A stretch of 64,000 nt of DNA from Mesorhizobium sp. B2-1-8 (GCF_006442545.2 NZ_CP083952.1:1729501-1793500), one strand, 5' to 3'. Positions 24,277 to 32,819 are shown, numbered from the stretch's first letter. The notes: generated by a model not told the origin, from the letters alone. Program-made: numbers and translations.

Positions 24277-27234
24277 TCAGTGCGCCTCGTCCCAGTTGTT
24301 GGCGGCCCGTGCGTCGACATGCAGCGGCACCGACATCGACACCGCCGGCATCGCCGCGTTTTCCATGACGTGGCGCACGACGGGGATCGTCGCCTCGACT
24401 TCCGCCTCGACCGTCTCGAAGATCAGTTCGTCATGCACCTGCAAGAGCATGCGGGCGGACAGCTTGGCCTTGTCCAAGGCTTCCTCCATGCGGATCATGG
24501 CGCGGCGGATGATGTCGGCGGCGGTGCCTTGCAGGCGGGCGTTGATCGAGGCGCGTTCGTTGAACGCGCGGATCGAGGGGTTGGAGGACCTTATATCGGG
24601 ATAGTGGATGCGGCGGCCGAAGATCGTCTCGACAAAGCCGTGCTCGCGAGCATAGGCCTTGGTCTCCTCGATATAGTCGCGGATGCCGGGGAAGCGCTCG
24701 AAATACTTCTTGATGTAGGCGCTCGCCTCCTCGCGCGGGATCGACAGCTGGTTGGCAAGGCCGAAAGCCGAAATGCCATAGATGATGCCGAAATTGATCG
24801 CCTTGGCGCGGCGGCGCACTTCCGACGGCATGCCCTGCACCGGCACGTTGAACATTTCGGACGCTGTGATGGCGTGGATGTCGGCGCCATCCGCAAAGGC
24901 CTGCCGCAATTGCGGAATTTCGGCGACATGGGCGAGCACGCGCAGTTCGATCTGGCTGTAGTCGGCCGACACCAGCCGGTGGCTCTTGTCGGTGATGAAG
25001 GCAGTCCTGATCTTGCGGCCTTCAGCCGTGCGCACGGGGATGTTCTGGAGGTTCGGGTCGGAAGACGACAGACGGCCGGTCGTCGTCGCGGCCAACGCGT
25101 AGGAGGTGTGGACGCGCTTGGTGTCGGGATTGACGAAGCCGGGCAGTGCGTCGGTGTAGGTCGATTTCAGCTTGGTCAGCTGGCGCCAGTCGACGATCTT
25201 GCGCGGCAGTTCGTGGCCTTCGGCGGCAAGGTCTTCGAGCAGTTGCGCCGAGGTCGACCACTGGCCGGTCTTGGTCTTGGAGCCGCCGGGCAGGCCCATG
25301 CGGCCGAACAGGATATCACCGAGCTGCTTGGGCGAGCCGATATTGATGCGCTCGCCGATGAGCAGGTAGATTTCCTCTTCGAGCCGGGCCGCACCTTGCG
25401 CCAGCTCGCCCGAAAGCCGCGACAGGATTTGGCGGTCGACCGAAATGCCGCGCTGTTCCATGCGCGCCAGCACCGGCACCAGCGGCCGCTCGAGGCGTTC
25501 ATAGACCGAGACCAGGCCCTTGGCGGCAAGCCGCGGCTTCAGCACCAGCCACAGCCGCAGCGTCACGTCGGCATCCTCGGCGGCGTGAGCGGTCGCCTTG
25601 TCGATGTCGACCTGGTCGAAACCGACGGAGCTCTTGCCGGAACCGGTCACGTCCTTGAGCTGAAGAGGCGTATGGCCAAGCCATTTGTCGGCCAGGGCAT
25701 CCATGCCGTGGCCGTGCGGAGTGCCGGCGTCGAGCACGTAGGAGATCAGCATGGTGTCGTCGAAGGGCGCGACATCGATGCCGTAGCGGCTCATGATGAC
25801 CAGATCATATTTCAGGTTCTGCGCGATCTTGAGGACCGACCTGTCCTCAAGCAGCGGTTTCAGCACCGCCAGCGCCTCGCGAAGCGGTATCTGGTTTTCG
25901 AGCGTGCCGCCGCCGAGCAGGTCACCGTTGCCGCTCCTGTGGGTGAAGGGAATGTAGCCGGCGCGGCCGGGTGCCGTGGCCATTGCCATGCCGATCAGTT
26001 CGGCCTGCATCGGATCGGTGGAGGTGGCTCGGACGTCGAAGGCAGCGATACCCGCCTCGCGCGCCTCGGCGACCCAGGCTTTCAGCGTCGCGATATCGCG
26101 GATGCACTGATAGGCTGAGATATCGATCTTGCGTGTCGCCGCGCTCTCCAGCCGCAATGCAGCGAGCAGCGAAGGGGTGTCACCCTGTTTTGGCTTTTCC
26201 GCCGTCTCGGCTTCAGCAGTCTGGCCAGGCTCGGAGCCCGCCCCGTTTCGGACAACGGGCGGCGTTCCGGCGCCGACATCGGGGCCATGCGCGTTATCGG
26301 CGCGTTCGACGGCCACGGCGACGGCCTGGACGTCGCCGGCCTCGGTGCCGGTCGCTTCCGCGACGCGGCGGGTCAGCGAGGTGAATTCCATGGTCTTGAG
26401 GAAACCGATCAGCCTCGGCCCGTCGGGCGCATGCAGCACGAAATCGTCCAGCCCCTCGGCCACCGGCACATCGTTCTTCAGCGTCACCAGCTGGCGCGAG
26501 ATGCGCGCCTTGTCGGCGTTGGCGATGATCGATTCCCGCCTTTTCTCCTGTTTGATCTCGCCGGCGCGGGCGAGCAATCCGTCGAGATCACCGAACTGCT
26601 CGAGCAGTTGCGCCGCGGTCTTTGGCCCGATGCCGGGCACTCCAGGCACATTGTCGACGGAGTCGCCGGTCAGCGCCTGGAGGTCGATCATCTTTTCCGG
26701 CGGCACGCCCCATTTCTCGACGACTTCGGGGATGCCGATCTGGCGATCCTTCATCGGGTCGTACATGCCGACCGTGTCGCCAACCAGCTGCATCAGGTCC
26801 TTGTCGGATGAGATGATGGTGGTGTCGCCACCGGCCTCGCAGGCCAGCCGGCAGTAAGTGGCGATGAGATCGTCGGCCTCGAAGCCTTCCATCTCGAGAC
26901 AAGGGAGGTTGAAGGCCCTGGTTGCCTGGCGGATCAGGCCGAATTGCGGGATCAGGTCCTCGGGCGGCGCCGAACGGTTCGCCTTGTATTCGGGATAGAG
27001 GTCGTTGCGGAAGGTTTTCGAGGAATAATCGAAAATGACGGCGAAATGCGTCGGCACAATGCCCACATCGGTGTTGCGGGCATCCTGCATCAGCTTCCAC
27101 AGCATGTTGCAGAAGCCGGAAACGGCGCCGACCGGCAGGCCGTCGGACTTGCGGGTCAGCGGCGGCAGTGCGTGATAGGCCCGGAAGATGTAGCCAGAGC
27201 CGTCAATGAGGAAGAGATGATCGCCTTTTTTCAT
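24277..27234 (-). CDS. polA: DNA polymerase I
   Basis: This 985-residue protein has a 5' nuclease domain (about 1-290, FLIDGSGYIFRAYHAL and GVPGIGPKTAAQLL), a variable acidic linker (about 300-380), a 3'-5' exonuclease-like domain (about 385-590), and a complete polymerase domain (TTTGRLSSSDPNLQNIPVR, VSADYSQIELRVLAH, QVHDELIFE). It fills gaps and removes primers and damaged DNA. The exonuclease motif I reads FDVRAT instead of the usual DxE, and the motif III Tyr is His550, so proofreading is probably lost. The start at 27234 matches the usual N-terminus; an ATG at 27282 is less likely. Confidence 0.95.
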   Translation of the reverse strand: MKKGDHLFLIDGSGYIFRAYHALPPLTRKSDGLPVGAVSGFCNMLWKLMQDARNTDVGIVPTHFAVIFDYSSKTFRNDLYPEYKANRSAPPEDLIPQFGLIRQATRAFNLPCLEMEGFEADDLIATYCRLACEAGGDTTIISSDKDLMQLVGDTVGMYDPMKDRQIGIPEVVEKWGVPPEKMIDLQALTGDSVDNVPGVPGIGPKTAAQLLEQFGDLDGLLARAGEIKQEKRRESIIANADKARISRQLVTLKNDVPVAEGLDDFVLHAPDGPRLIGFLKTMEFTSLTRRVAEATGTEAGDVQAVAVAVERADNAHGPDVGAGTPPVVRNGAGSEPGQTAEAETAEKPKQGDTPSLLAALRLESAATRKIDISAYQCIRDIATLKAWVAEAREAGIAAFDVRATSTDPMQAELIGMAMATAPGRAGYIPFTHRSGNGDLLGGGTLENQIPLREALAVLKPLLEDRSVLKIAQNLKYDLVIMSRYGIDVAPFDDTMLISYVLDAGTPHGHGMDALADKWLGHTPLQLKDVTGSGKSSVGFDQVDIDKATAHAAEDADVTLRLWLVLKPRLAAKGLVSVYERLERPLVPVLARMEQRGISVDRQILSRLSGELAQGAARLEEEIYLLIGERINIGSPKQLGDILFGRMGLPGGSKTKTGQWSTSAQLLEDLAAEGHELPRKIVDWRQLTKLKSTYTDALPGFVNPDTKRVHTSYALAATTTGRLSSSDPNLQNIPVRTAEGRKIRTAFITDKSHRLVSADYSQIELRVLAHVAEIPQLRQAFADGADIHAITASEMFNVPVQGMPSEVRRRAKAINFGIIYGISAFGLANQLSIPREEASAYIKKYFERFPGIRDYIEETKAYAREHGFVETIFGRRIHYPDIRSSNPSIRAFNERASINARLQGTAADIIRRAMIRMEEALDKAKLSARMLLQVHDELIFETVEAEVEATIPVVRHVMENAAMPAVSMSVPLHVDARAANNWDEAH

Positions 27235-27359
27235 GCCGGCAGGGATAGCGCGGCGCGATGGCTTGGTCCATGCCAAAGACATCGCCAGATACAGGTTCCG
27301 TCAACACCCTGGCAGATCGGGACCCTGACAGATCGGCCTATACAAGCCCGCTCACGGGC

Positions 27360-27379
27360 ACGTTACAAAAGTGTAACGT
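27360..27379. promoter_or_regulatory. Perfect dyad upstream of the sRNA promoter
   Basis: ACGTTACA and TGTAACGT flank AAAG, giving an exact 8-base palindrome that ends 7 bases before the likely -35 box of the sRNA. It is well placed for an activator or for repressor-mediated occlusion. The right arm extends to TGTAACGTT, which also occurs in the LacI-type operator at 16159. Confidence 0.55.
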
Positions 27380-27386
27380 TCGTGCC

Positions 27387-27416
27387 CTTGAATCGCCATG
27401 TTCAGAGACCCAAATA
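27387..27416 (+). promoter_or_regulatory. Sigma-70-type promoter of the sRNA
   Basis: A -35 hexamer CTTGAA (27387-27392) and a -10-like CAAATA (27411-27416) are 18 bases apart. This places transcription start near 27423. The distance from there to the end of the terminator T-run is about 147 bases, the length expected of an alpha-r7 sRNA. Confidence 0.45.
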
Positions 27417-27422
27417 CCGCTC

Positions 27423-27569
27423 ATCGGCAATTTTCGCCGAAGTCCGGAGCAAGGCCCGTCCCCCGCCTATACCGGACACCTGCGGCAGCCTATCCCCCCT
27501 CTCCGGGCTGCCGCATCGTTTCGAGTAAAAGGCCGCCGTGGTTCCCCCTCCACCACGGCGGCTTTTTTT
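27423..27569 (+). ncRNA. Small regulatory RNA, probably alpha-r7 (Smr7C) family
   Basis: The stretch upstream of the peptidase gene ends in a textbook terminator but contains no gene. It folds into serial hairpins: TCGGC/GCCGA (27424-27440), GTCCGG/CCGGAC (27442-27477), TGCGGCAGCC/GGCTGCCGCA (27481-27515) and the terminator stem. Three of the loops are rich in C (for example CCCGTCCCCC and CCCCCCTCTCC), able to pair with ribosome-binding sites. From memory, the alpha-r7 sRNA of Sinorhizobium lies beside polA and is 134-159 bases long. The family name is by that synteny and size, not by alignment. The 5' end is inferred. Confidence 0.65.
27532..27569 (+). terminator. Rho-independent terminator of the sRNA
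   Basis: GCCGCCGTGG and CCACGGCGGC form a 10-bp GC-rich stem, with a C-rich loop, followed directly by seven T. The nearest protein gene in this direction starts 100 bases further on. No protein gene precedes it on the plus strand, so it must end a non-coding transcript. Confidence 0.92.
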
Positions 27570-27668
27570 GTCTGCGGCGACCGTCCTGGGCCGTGGTCCA
27601 ATCGTCCCGGCTTTTCGTTTCGCCGCTCTGCCTTTACGGTTCCGGCACTGAATCGAAAGGCTATGCAA

Positions 27669-29054
27669 ATGTCCGCAGTTTCCCCCGTCCTCGACCGTCT
27701 CGACCAGAACCTCGACCAGAGCCTCGAACGGCTCTTCGGCCTGCTCGGGATCAAGTCGATCTCCACCGATCCAGCCTATGTCGCCGATTGCCGCAAAGCG
27801 GCGGAATGGCTGATGGCGGAACTCAAGCTGATCGGCTTCGACGCCAGCGTGCGCGACACGCCTGGACACCCGATGGTGGTTGCGCATCACGACGGGCCGG
27901 CCGGCGCGCCGCATGTGCTGTTCTACGGCCACTATGACGTTCAGCCGGTCGATCCGATCGAACTGTGGGAAAACGACCCCTTCGCCCCCGCGATCAAGGA
28001 GGTCGAAGCTGGTCGCAGGATCATCACCGGGCGCGGCTCGGCCGACGACAAGGGTCAGCTGATGACCTTCGTCGAGGCATGCCGTGCCTGGAAACAGGTG
28101 CATGGCGGTCTGCCATGCCGGGTCACCATCCTGTTCGAAGGCGAGGAGGAATCCGGCTCGCCCTCGCTGAAGCCGTTCCTCGAGGCCAATGCCGAGGAGC
28201 TCAAGGCCGACTTCGCGCTGGTCTGCGATACCAGCATGTGGGACCGCGACACGCCGTCGATCTGCGTCGGGCTGCGCGGCCTGGTCGGCGAGGAGATCAC
28301 GGTGAAGGCCGCCGATCGCGACCTGCATTCGGGCCTCTATGGCGGCGCTGCCGCCAACCCGATCCGCATCCTGGCCAAGGTGCTTGCCGACATTCACGAC
28401 AAGGACGGTCATATCACCATCCCGGGCTTCTATGACGGTGTCGAGGAAACGCCATCGCAGGTGCTGAAATCATGGGAGACGCTGGGCGAGACGGCCGAAA
28501 CCTTCCTCGGACCTGTCGGACTGTCGATCCCATCGGGCGAAAAAGGCCGCTCGGTGCTGGAATTGACTTGGGCGCGGCCGACCGCCGAATTCAACGGCAT
28601 CATCGGCGGCTACACCGGCAAAGGTTTCAAGACGGTGATCGCGGCGGAAGCCTCGGCAAAGGTGTCTTTCCGCCTCGTCCACAAGCAGGATCCGAAGAAG
28701 ATCCGCGCAGCTTTCCAGAAATTCGTCAAGGAGCGCATCCCGGCCGATTGCTCGGTCGAATTCCATGCTCATGGCGGTTCACCGGCAATCCAGCTTTCCT
28801 ACGACTCGCCGTTCCTGGCCAAGGCCAAGACCGCGCTTTCGGACGAATGGCCAAAGCCCGCGGTGACGACCGGCAGCGGCGGCTCCATTCCGGTGGTGGG
28901 CGACTTCCAGACGTATCTCGGCATGGAATCGCTGCTGGTCGGCTTCGGCCTCGACGACGACCGCATCCACTCGCCCAACGAGAAATACGAGCTCAGCTCC
29001 TTCCACAAGGGCCAGCGCTCCTGGGCGCGCATTCTGGACGCGCTGACACGGTAA
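27669..29054 (+). CDS. M20-family metallopeptidase (dipeptidase-like)
   Basis: This 461-residue enzyme has the M20 zinc-site motifs YGHYDVQPVDP near residue 83, GRGSADDKGQLM near 117, EGEEESGSPSL near 152 and CDTSMWD near 182, with a dimerisation/lid domain in the middle. It resembles the CNDP-like dipeptidases and acylases that cleave dipeptides in the cytoplasm. The start at 27669 is preferred because GAAAGG lies 8 bases upstream; an ATG at 27663 would be too close to it. It stands alone after the sRNA terminator. Confidence 0.9.
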   Translation: MSAVSPVLDRLDQNLDQSLERLFGLLGIKSISTDPAYVADCRKAAEWLMAELKLIGFDASVRDTPGHPMVVAHHDGPAGAPHVLFYGHYDVQPVDPIELWENDPFAPAIKEVEAGRRIITGRGSADDKGQLMTFVEACRAWKQVHGGLPCRVTILFEGEEESGSPSLKPFLEANAEELKADFALVCDTSMWDRDTPSICVGLRGLVGEEITVKAADRDLHSGLYGGAAANPIRILAKVLADIHDKDGHITIPGFYDGVEETPSQVLKSWETLGETAETFLGPVGLSIPSGEKGRSVLELTWARPTAEFNGIIGGYTGKGFKTVIAAEASAKVSFRLVHKQDPKKIRAAFQKFVKERIPADCSVEFHAHGGSPAIQLSYDSPFLAKAKTALSDEWPKPAVTTGSGGSIPVVGDFQTYLGMESLLVGFGLDDDRIHSPNEKYELSSFHKGQRSWARILDALTR

Positions 29055-29202
29055 GGCGGACAACCCTGGACGGCGGAAAACAACTTTCTGTTGATTTTTC
29101 CGCCGATCACGGCGAGGACGGGTCGACAGCGCAATGTGTCGGAGCGCGTGTGCGCTTCTTCGATGGATGCGCGACGCCGAAGGCCGCGACCCGGAGAAGA
29201 CG

Positions 29203-29823
29203 ATGAGCGATATCCGCTTCCATAAAAACGATCTGCCTGACCTCTCCCGCTACGATGTCGCGGCAGTGGCCATCGATACGGAAACGCTCGGCCTCAACCC
29301 ACACCGTGACCGGCTCTGCGTGGTGCAGATTTCGCCTGGCGACGGCAGCGCCGATGTCATCCAGATCGCGCCGGGCCAGAAGAAGGCGCCGAACCTTGTC
29401 AGCCTGTTGAGGAACCGCACCATCACCAAGCTGTTCCACTACGGTCGCTTCGATCTCGCCGTGCTCTACAACGCGTTTGGCGTAATGTCCGAGCCGGTGT
29501 TCTGCACCAAGATCGCCTCACGGCTGACGCGCACCTACACCGACCGGCATGGGCTGAAGGACATCTGCTTCGAGCTTCTCGGCGTCGGCCTGTCCAAGGC
29601 GCAGCAATCGTCGGATTGGGCGGCCGAAACGCTGTCGCCCGAGCAGCTCGAATATGCGGCCTCGGACGTGCTCTATCTGCATCGGTTGCGCGACGTGCTG
29701 GCCGGGCGGCTGGCGCGCGAGGGGCGCACCAAGGAGGCGGACGCCTGTTTCCGCTTCCTGCCGACACGGGCCAAGCTTGACCTGATGGGCTGGGACGAAG
29801 AGGATATCTTCGCTCACAGCTGA
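29203..29823 (+). CDS. rnd: Ribonuclease D-type 3'-5' exonuclease (short form, no HRDC)
   Basis: This 206-residue protein has the DEDDy exonuclease motifs VAIDTETLGL (Asp25, Glu27), FHYGRFDLAVL, and YAASDVLYLHRLRD with the motif III Tyr and Asp. It ends after the nuclease domain, so the HRDC domains of E. coli RNase D (375 residues) are missing, as is usual for the short alphaproteobacterial version. It probably trims tRNA or other structured RNA ends. The start at 29203 is preceded by GGAGAAGACG. Confidence 0.88.
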   Translation: MSDIRFHKNDLPDLSRYDVAAVAIDTETLGLNPHRDRLCVVQISPGDGSADVIQIAPGQKKAPNLVSLLRNRTITKLFHYGRFDLAVLYNAFGVMSEPVFCTKIASRLTRTYTDRHGLKDICFELLGVGLSKAQQSSDWAAETLSPEQLEYAASDVLYLHRLRDVLAGRLAREGRTKEADACFRFLPTRAKLDLMGWDEEDIFAHS

Positions 29824-29864
29824 TGGCCCTCGTGGCGATCAACCGGCTGGAAGAAGGGGATGAG

Positions 29865-30065
29865 ATGGCGGACAGAAAGCCGATATCGACCGCGCCGACC
29901 GACGGCTCCAAGGTCACCGTCACCTGGAAGGACAGTGATGGCGTCCTCAATGAATCCATAGCGCAATACCGCGACGGCGGCTGGTGGGTCTACACCGACA
30001 GCCACACGCAAAAGAAGGTCGAGCCGACCAGCTGGCGGCCCACCGCCGGCGACGACGACCAGTGA
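29865..30065 (+). CDS. Small hypothetical protein with ISTAP motif
   Basis: This 66-residue soluble protein begins ADRKPISTAPTDGSKVTVTW. The pattern I-xTAPxDG followed by a W-rich core (GGWWVYTDS, EPTSWRPT) is common to small rhizobial and phage proteins of DUF551-like type. Its role is unknown. The start is placed at 29865 because AGAAGGGG lies just upstream; a start at 29823, overlapping rnd, is possible and would couple the two genes. Confidence 0.6.
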   Translation: MADRKPISTAPTDGSKVTVTWKDSDGVLNESIAQYRDGGWWVYTDSHTQKKVEPTSWRPTAGDDDQ

Positions 30066-30174
30066 GCGCGCCCGCTGGCGAGGCTGGGGGCTTTCGCATA
30101 GGCTGAAGCCGTTGATATCGGGGCCGATTCGGACCCTTCCGCTCCGCACGCGCTCTTGCTCGGGGGAAACTGCT

Positions 30175-30429
30175 ATGGGTGCCGAAAGCCTTCTCGTCTT
30201 CATCATCATTGGTGCCATCGCCGGCTGGCTCGCCGGTCTTATCGTTTCGGGTTTCGGCTTCGGGCTGATCGGCAACATTATCGTCGGCATCGTCGGCGCG
30301 TTCATCGCCGGCTGGCTGTTCCCGCGGATCGGCTTCTCCATCGGCGGCGGCATCATCGCCTCCATCATCCACGCAACGATCGGCGCCATCATCCTTTTGG
30401 TGCTGGTCAAGGTCCTGAAACGAGCCTGA
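30175..30429 (+). CDS. GlsB/YeaQ/YmgE-family small membrane protein
   Basis: This 84-residue protein is made of three hydrophobic segments with glycine-rich turns (IGAIAGWLAGLIVSGFGFG, GNIIVGIVGAFIAGWLFPRIG, GGGIIASIIHATIGAIILL). That is the transglycosylase-associated/GlsB pattern associated with envelope stress. The start at 30175 follows GGGGGAAACTGCT. It is followed after 25 bases by another tiny membrane protein, so the two may be expressed together. Confidence 0.85.
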   Translation: MGAESLLVFIIIGAIAGWLAGLIVSGFGFGLIGNIIVGIVGAFIAGWLFPRIGFSIGGGIIASIIHATIGAIILLVLVKVLKRA

Positions 30430-30454
30430 GGCTCGGCACGGCAAAAGGCGCGCC

Positions 30455-30601
30455 ATGAAGCAGAACACGCTCTATCTCATCATTGGCGGGCTCATCGTCG
30501 TGGTCATCGCGCTGGGCGTCTACGTCTATCGCGAGCAGACCAGGCCGAAAGGCGTCGAACTCAAAATCGACGACAAGGGCATTTCGATCCAGCAGAACTG
30601 A
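30455..30601 (+). CDS. 48-residue single-pass membrane protein
   Basis: The start ATG at 30455 opens a 48-codon gene: KQNTLYLIIGGLIVVVIALG, then VYVYREQTRPKG and a hydrophilic tail ELKIDDKGISIQQN. It has one N-terminal membrane anchor with a short soluble C-terminus. Codon use is GC3-rich like its neighbours, and AAAGG precedes the start at a normal distance, which support a real gene. It lies just after the GlsB-like gene. The function is unknown. Confidence 0.65.
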   Translation: MKQNTLYLIIGGLIVVVIALGVYVYREQTRPKGVELKIDDKGISIQQN

Positions 30602-30767
30602 GCCTACGCCCGACTGGCATGTCGTTTGATTCTCCGGATGGCGGGCAGCCTTTGATCGACAAGCGCGAGGGCAAGGTCGGCCCGAAATCCAGGGGCTGTG
30701 CGGGGGTTCGTCCGTGGTCGAGGTCTGCAAGACGGATCTTCCAATGCCCGAGCTCGGTGGGGGTTGC

Positions 30768-31778
30768 ATGACGATACCTCCCGTCGCATTCAGGGCCAGC
30801 CAAGCCGTTCGGGCAGCGCTTTCGGCTATGGGACGCACCGAGGATCTGCGCTTTTCGCCCGACAACCGGCTGCTGGCGATCGCGGCCTTCGCGCGCAAAC
30901 GCTGCCTGCTCCTGCGTATCGATGTCGAGATGCGGCCTGATGGTCCTGACGTCACCATCCATGATTTCATGGAACTGAGATCGGACGGCATAGGCGAGGT
31001 CCATGGCCTCGATTTCATCGATGACAAGACCCTGGTGGTTGCCAACCGCGATGGGCAGCTTGCGATATTTGCCCTGCCCATGGAAAGCATGGCGGGCCAG
31101 CATCGGGAGATCACCGCGCTTCGGCGGATCGACGGCAAGCCTTTCTGCAAACTCAGGACACCGGGCTCGGTCGTCGTCCGGCGCGAGTCCGGCGGCCGCG
31201 TCAGCCTGCTGGTCTGCAACAACTACACGCATCTGGTCACCCGGCACGTGGCTATCCGCTGGCCGGGCCATCGGACAGTCAGGAACCAGCCATTGCTCAG
31301 GAACGGCCTCGACATACCCGACGGGATCGCAATCAGCCATGACGGCAAATGGATTGCCGTCAGCAGCCATGGCACGAGGGACGTGAAGCTTTACCGGATG
31401 TCCTCATCGCTTGGGCCGAAGAGCGAGCCTGTCGGCATCCTGCAAGATGCCGGCTTTCCACATGGCCTGCGCTTCACCAGGGATGACCGGCAAGTCCTCG
31501 TGGCCGATGCCGGCAGCCCGGCGGTGCATGTCTATGAATGCGGCGACGGCTGGACCGGGCGACGCGGCCCTGTGCGTTCGGTCGGCGTGCTCGACGAGGA
31601 GACCTTTCTGCGGGGCAGGGCCAGTGTCGAGGAAGGCGGCCCGAAGGGTCTCGACATCGACCGTTCGAACAGTGTCGTTGCGGTCACCTGCGAGGAGCAG
31701 GCGCTGGCCTTCTATCCGCTGGCGTCGATTGTCGGAAAGACAATGTCGGGGATCGAGCCAGGCGTGGCGCATCCTTAA
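30768..31778 (+). CDS. Beta-propeller-like protein of unknown function
   Basis: The 336-residue protein has repeated strand blocks in a beta-propeller manner: RFSPDNRLLAIAAF, IDDKTLVVANRDGQLAIFALP, DGIAISHDGKWIAVSSHGTRDVKLY and HGLRFTRDDRQVLVADAGSPAVHVYE. These resemble YncE/lactonase-like seven-bladed propellers. It has no signal peptide with this start. Starts at 30714 or 30744 would add a few residues; GGTGGGGG before 30768 supports the choice. No substrate or operon partner is evident. Confidence 0.6.
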   Translation: MTIPPVAFRASQAVRAALSAMGRTEDLRFSPDNRLLAIAAFARKRCLLLRIDVEMRPDGPDVTIHDFMELRSDGIGEVHGLDFIDDKTLVVANRDGQLAIFALPMESMAGQHREITALRRIDGKPFCKLRTPGSVVVRRESGGRVSLLVCNNYTHLVTRHVAIRWPGHRTVRNQPLLRNGLDIPDGIAISHDGKWIAVSSHGTRDVKLYRMSSSLGPKSEPVGILQDAGFPHGLRFTRDDRQVLVADAGSPAVHVYECGDGWTGRRGPVRSVGVLDEETFLRGRASVEEGGPKGLDIDRSNSVVAVTCEEQALAFYPLASIVGKTMSGIEPGVAHP

Positions 31779-31820
31779 GCGCCTGATCGAGCGGAACAAG
31801 GCACCAGAAAGTGGCCATGC

Positions 31821-32360
31821 CTACTTCCGCGACCTGGCAGCAAAGGCCTTCATCCCCTTCTTGATTGCCCTGTGCGCCTCATCGGCATCCTGCCAGCCTT
31901 TGAACTTGATGGTTTTGCCGGTCCCAAGCACCGACGACAGAAAGAACTGTTCGATCTCGCGCCTGAGACGCTCGGGCACATGGTCCGCAGCCACCGGCTC
32001 GTCCGCAGCGTCTTCCCGGTGAGGACAGAAGACGTAACGGTCGTTGCGCAGGGCCTCGCCGCCCTGATCCTTCTGCTTGACCCGCAGCGCACCCAAAAGG
32101 TCGCATTTGATGACGGTGCCGGAACCCGTGGCGGCCTGATGGATGACAAGTCCATCCAGGGGATCGCCATCGTCCCCCAATGTGGAGGGAATAAACCCCC
32201 AATCGTAGGGGTACGTCATTCCGACCGGCAAAGGGCGGACATAGCCGAATACCTGGGTAGCCGGCTCATAGGCTACCTTGGCCGCTGCACCGCGCGGGGT
32301 TTCGATGACGACTCTGACAAGGCCCTTCGTCGTCGTCGGCAGCTTGAGATAGTCGGGCAT
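31821..32360 (-). CDS. ppa: Inorganic pyrophosphatase, family I
   Basis: This 179-residue enzyme hydrolyses pyrophosphate to phosphate, driving biosynthetic reactions. It carries the family I signature DDGDPLDGLV near residue 64, preceded by YPYDWGFIPST, and RNDRYVF further on. The start at 32360 yields the normal length. An in-frame ATG at 32480 would add a 40-residue extension that looks non-coding. C-terminal divergence (KTIKFKGWQDADEAHRAI) indicates the paralogue type found as a second copy in some rhizobia, so this may not be the only ppa. Confidence 0.87.
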   Translation of the reverse strand: MPDYLKLPTTTKGLVRVVIETPRGAAAKVAYEPATQVFGYVRPLPVGMTYPYDWGFIPSTLGDDGDPLDGLVIHQAATGSGTVIKCDLLGALRVKQKDQGGEALRNDRYVFCPHREDAADEPVAADHVPERLRREIEQFFLSSVLGTGKTIKFKGWQDADEAHRAIKKGMKAFAARSRK

Positions 32361-32451
32361 GAGGTGCCTCTGTCGCGTTCCGGCTGGTCCGGGATTGGAA
32401 CTCCAAGGCGCAATGAATGTTCCGAGGAACAGGCCGAGGAGGTTCCAGGAG

Positions 32452-32703
32452 ATGACAAAGGCTTCTTTGCACTTGCTCAAGGGCGTGGGTTATTTGATTT
32501 CAACTCTGAGCGTTGTGCTGCTGGCCATCGTCAGTTGGTCAAGCGCTTCCAAAAGCCCGCTGCTGACCACCTGTCTGCTTGTCGGCGCGGCGACGTCGAT
32601 TGCCGGCATGTTCTGCCGATGGCTGACCTATGAGATCGAAAAACGCAGGGAAGACAATAAGGGCGCTCGTTGGGATCACCAGGTGACGGGAGAAGAGGAT
32701 TAA
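32452..32703 (+). CDS. Small membrane protein
   Basis: This 83-residue protein has two hydrophobic segments (LLKGVGYLISTLSVVLLAIVSW and LLTTCLLVGAATSIAGMFCRW) and a charged C-terminal tail (EIEKRREDNKGARWDH). GAGGAGG lies 9 bases before the ATG at 32452. It is divergent from ppa with a 91-base gap. I recognise no family. Confidence 0.6.
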   Translation: MTKASLHLLKGVGYLISTLSVVLLAIVSWSSASKSPLLTTCLLVGAATSIAGMFCRWLTYEIEKRREDNKGARWDHQVTGEED

Positions 32704-32819
32704 CAAATTCCTAACGGATTTCAACGGTTTGGCCGGAGGCCTGCTTAACCCGCCCTTAAATCGCCGCATCTACTCTTCAACCCAAGCGCCATTGGCACCG
32801 GGGACATCAAGCGCAGCGC

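Noticed and set aside
27258..27668. N-terminal extension of the M20 peptidase to 27258
   Set aside because: The added region contains the sRNA hairpins and a terminator and lacks a normal start. The ATG at 27669 gives the known family start.
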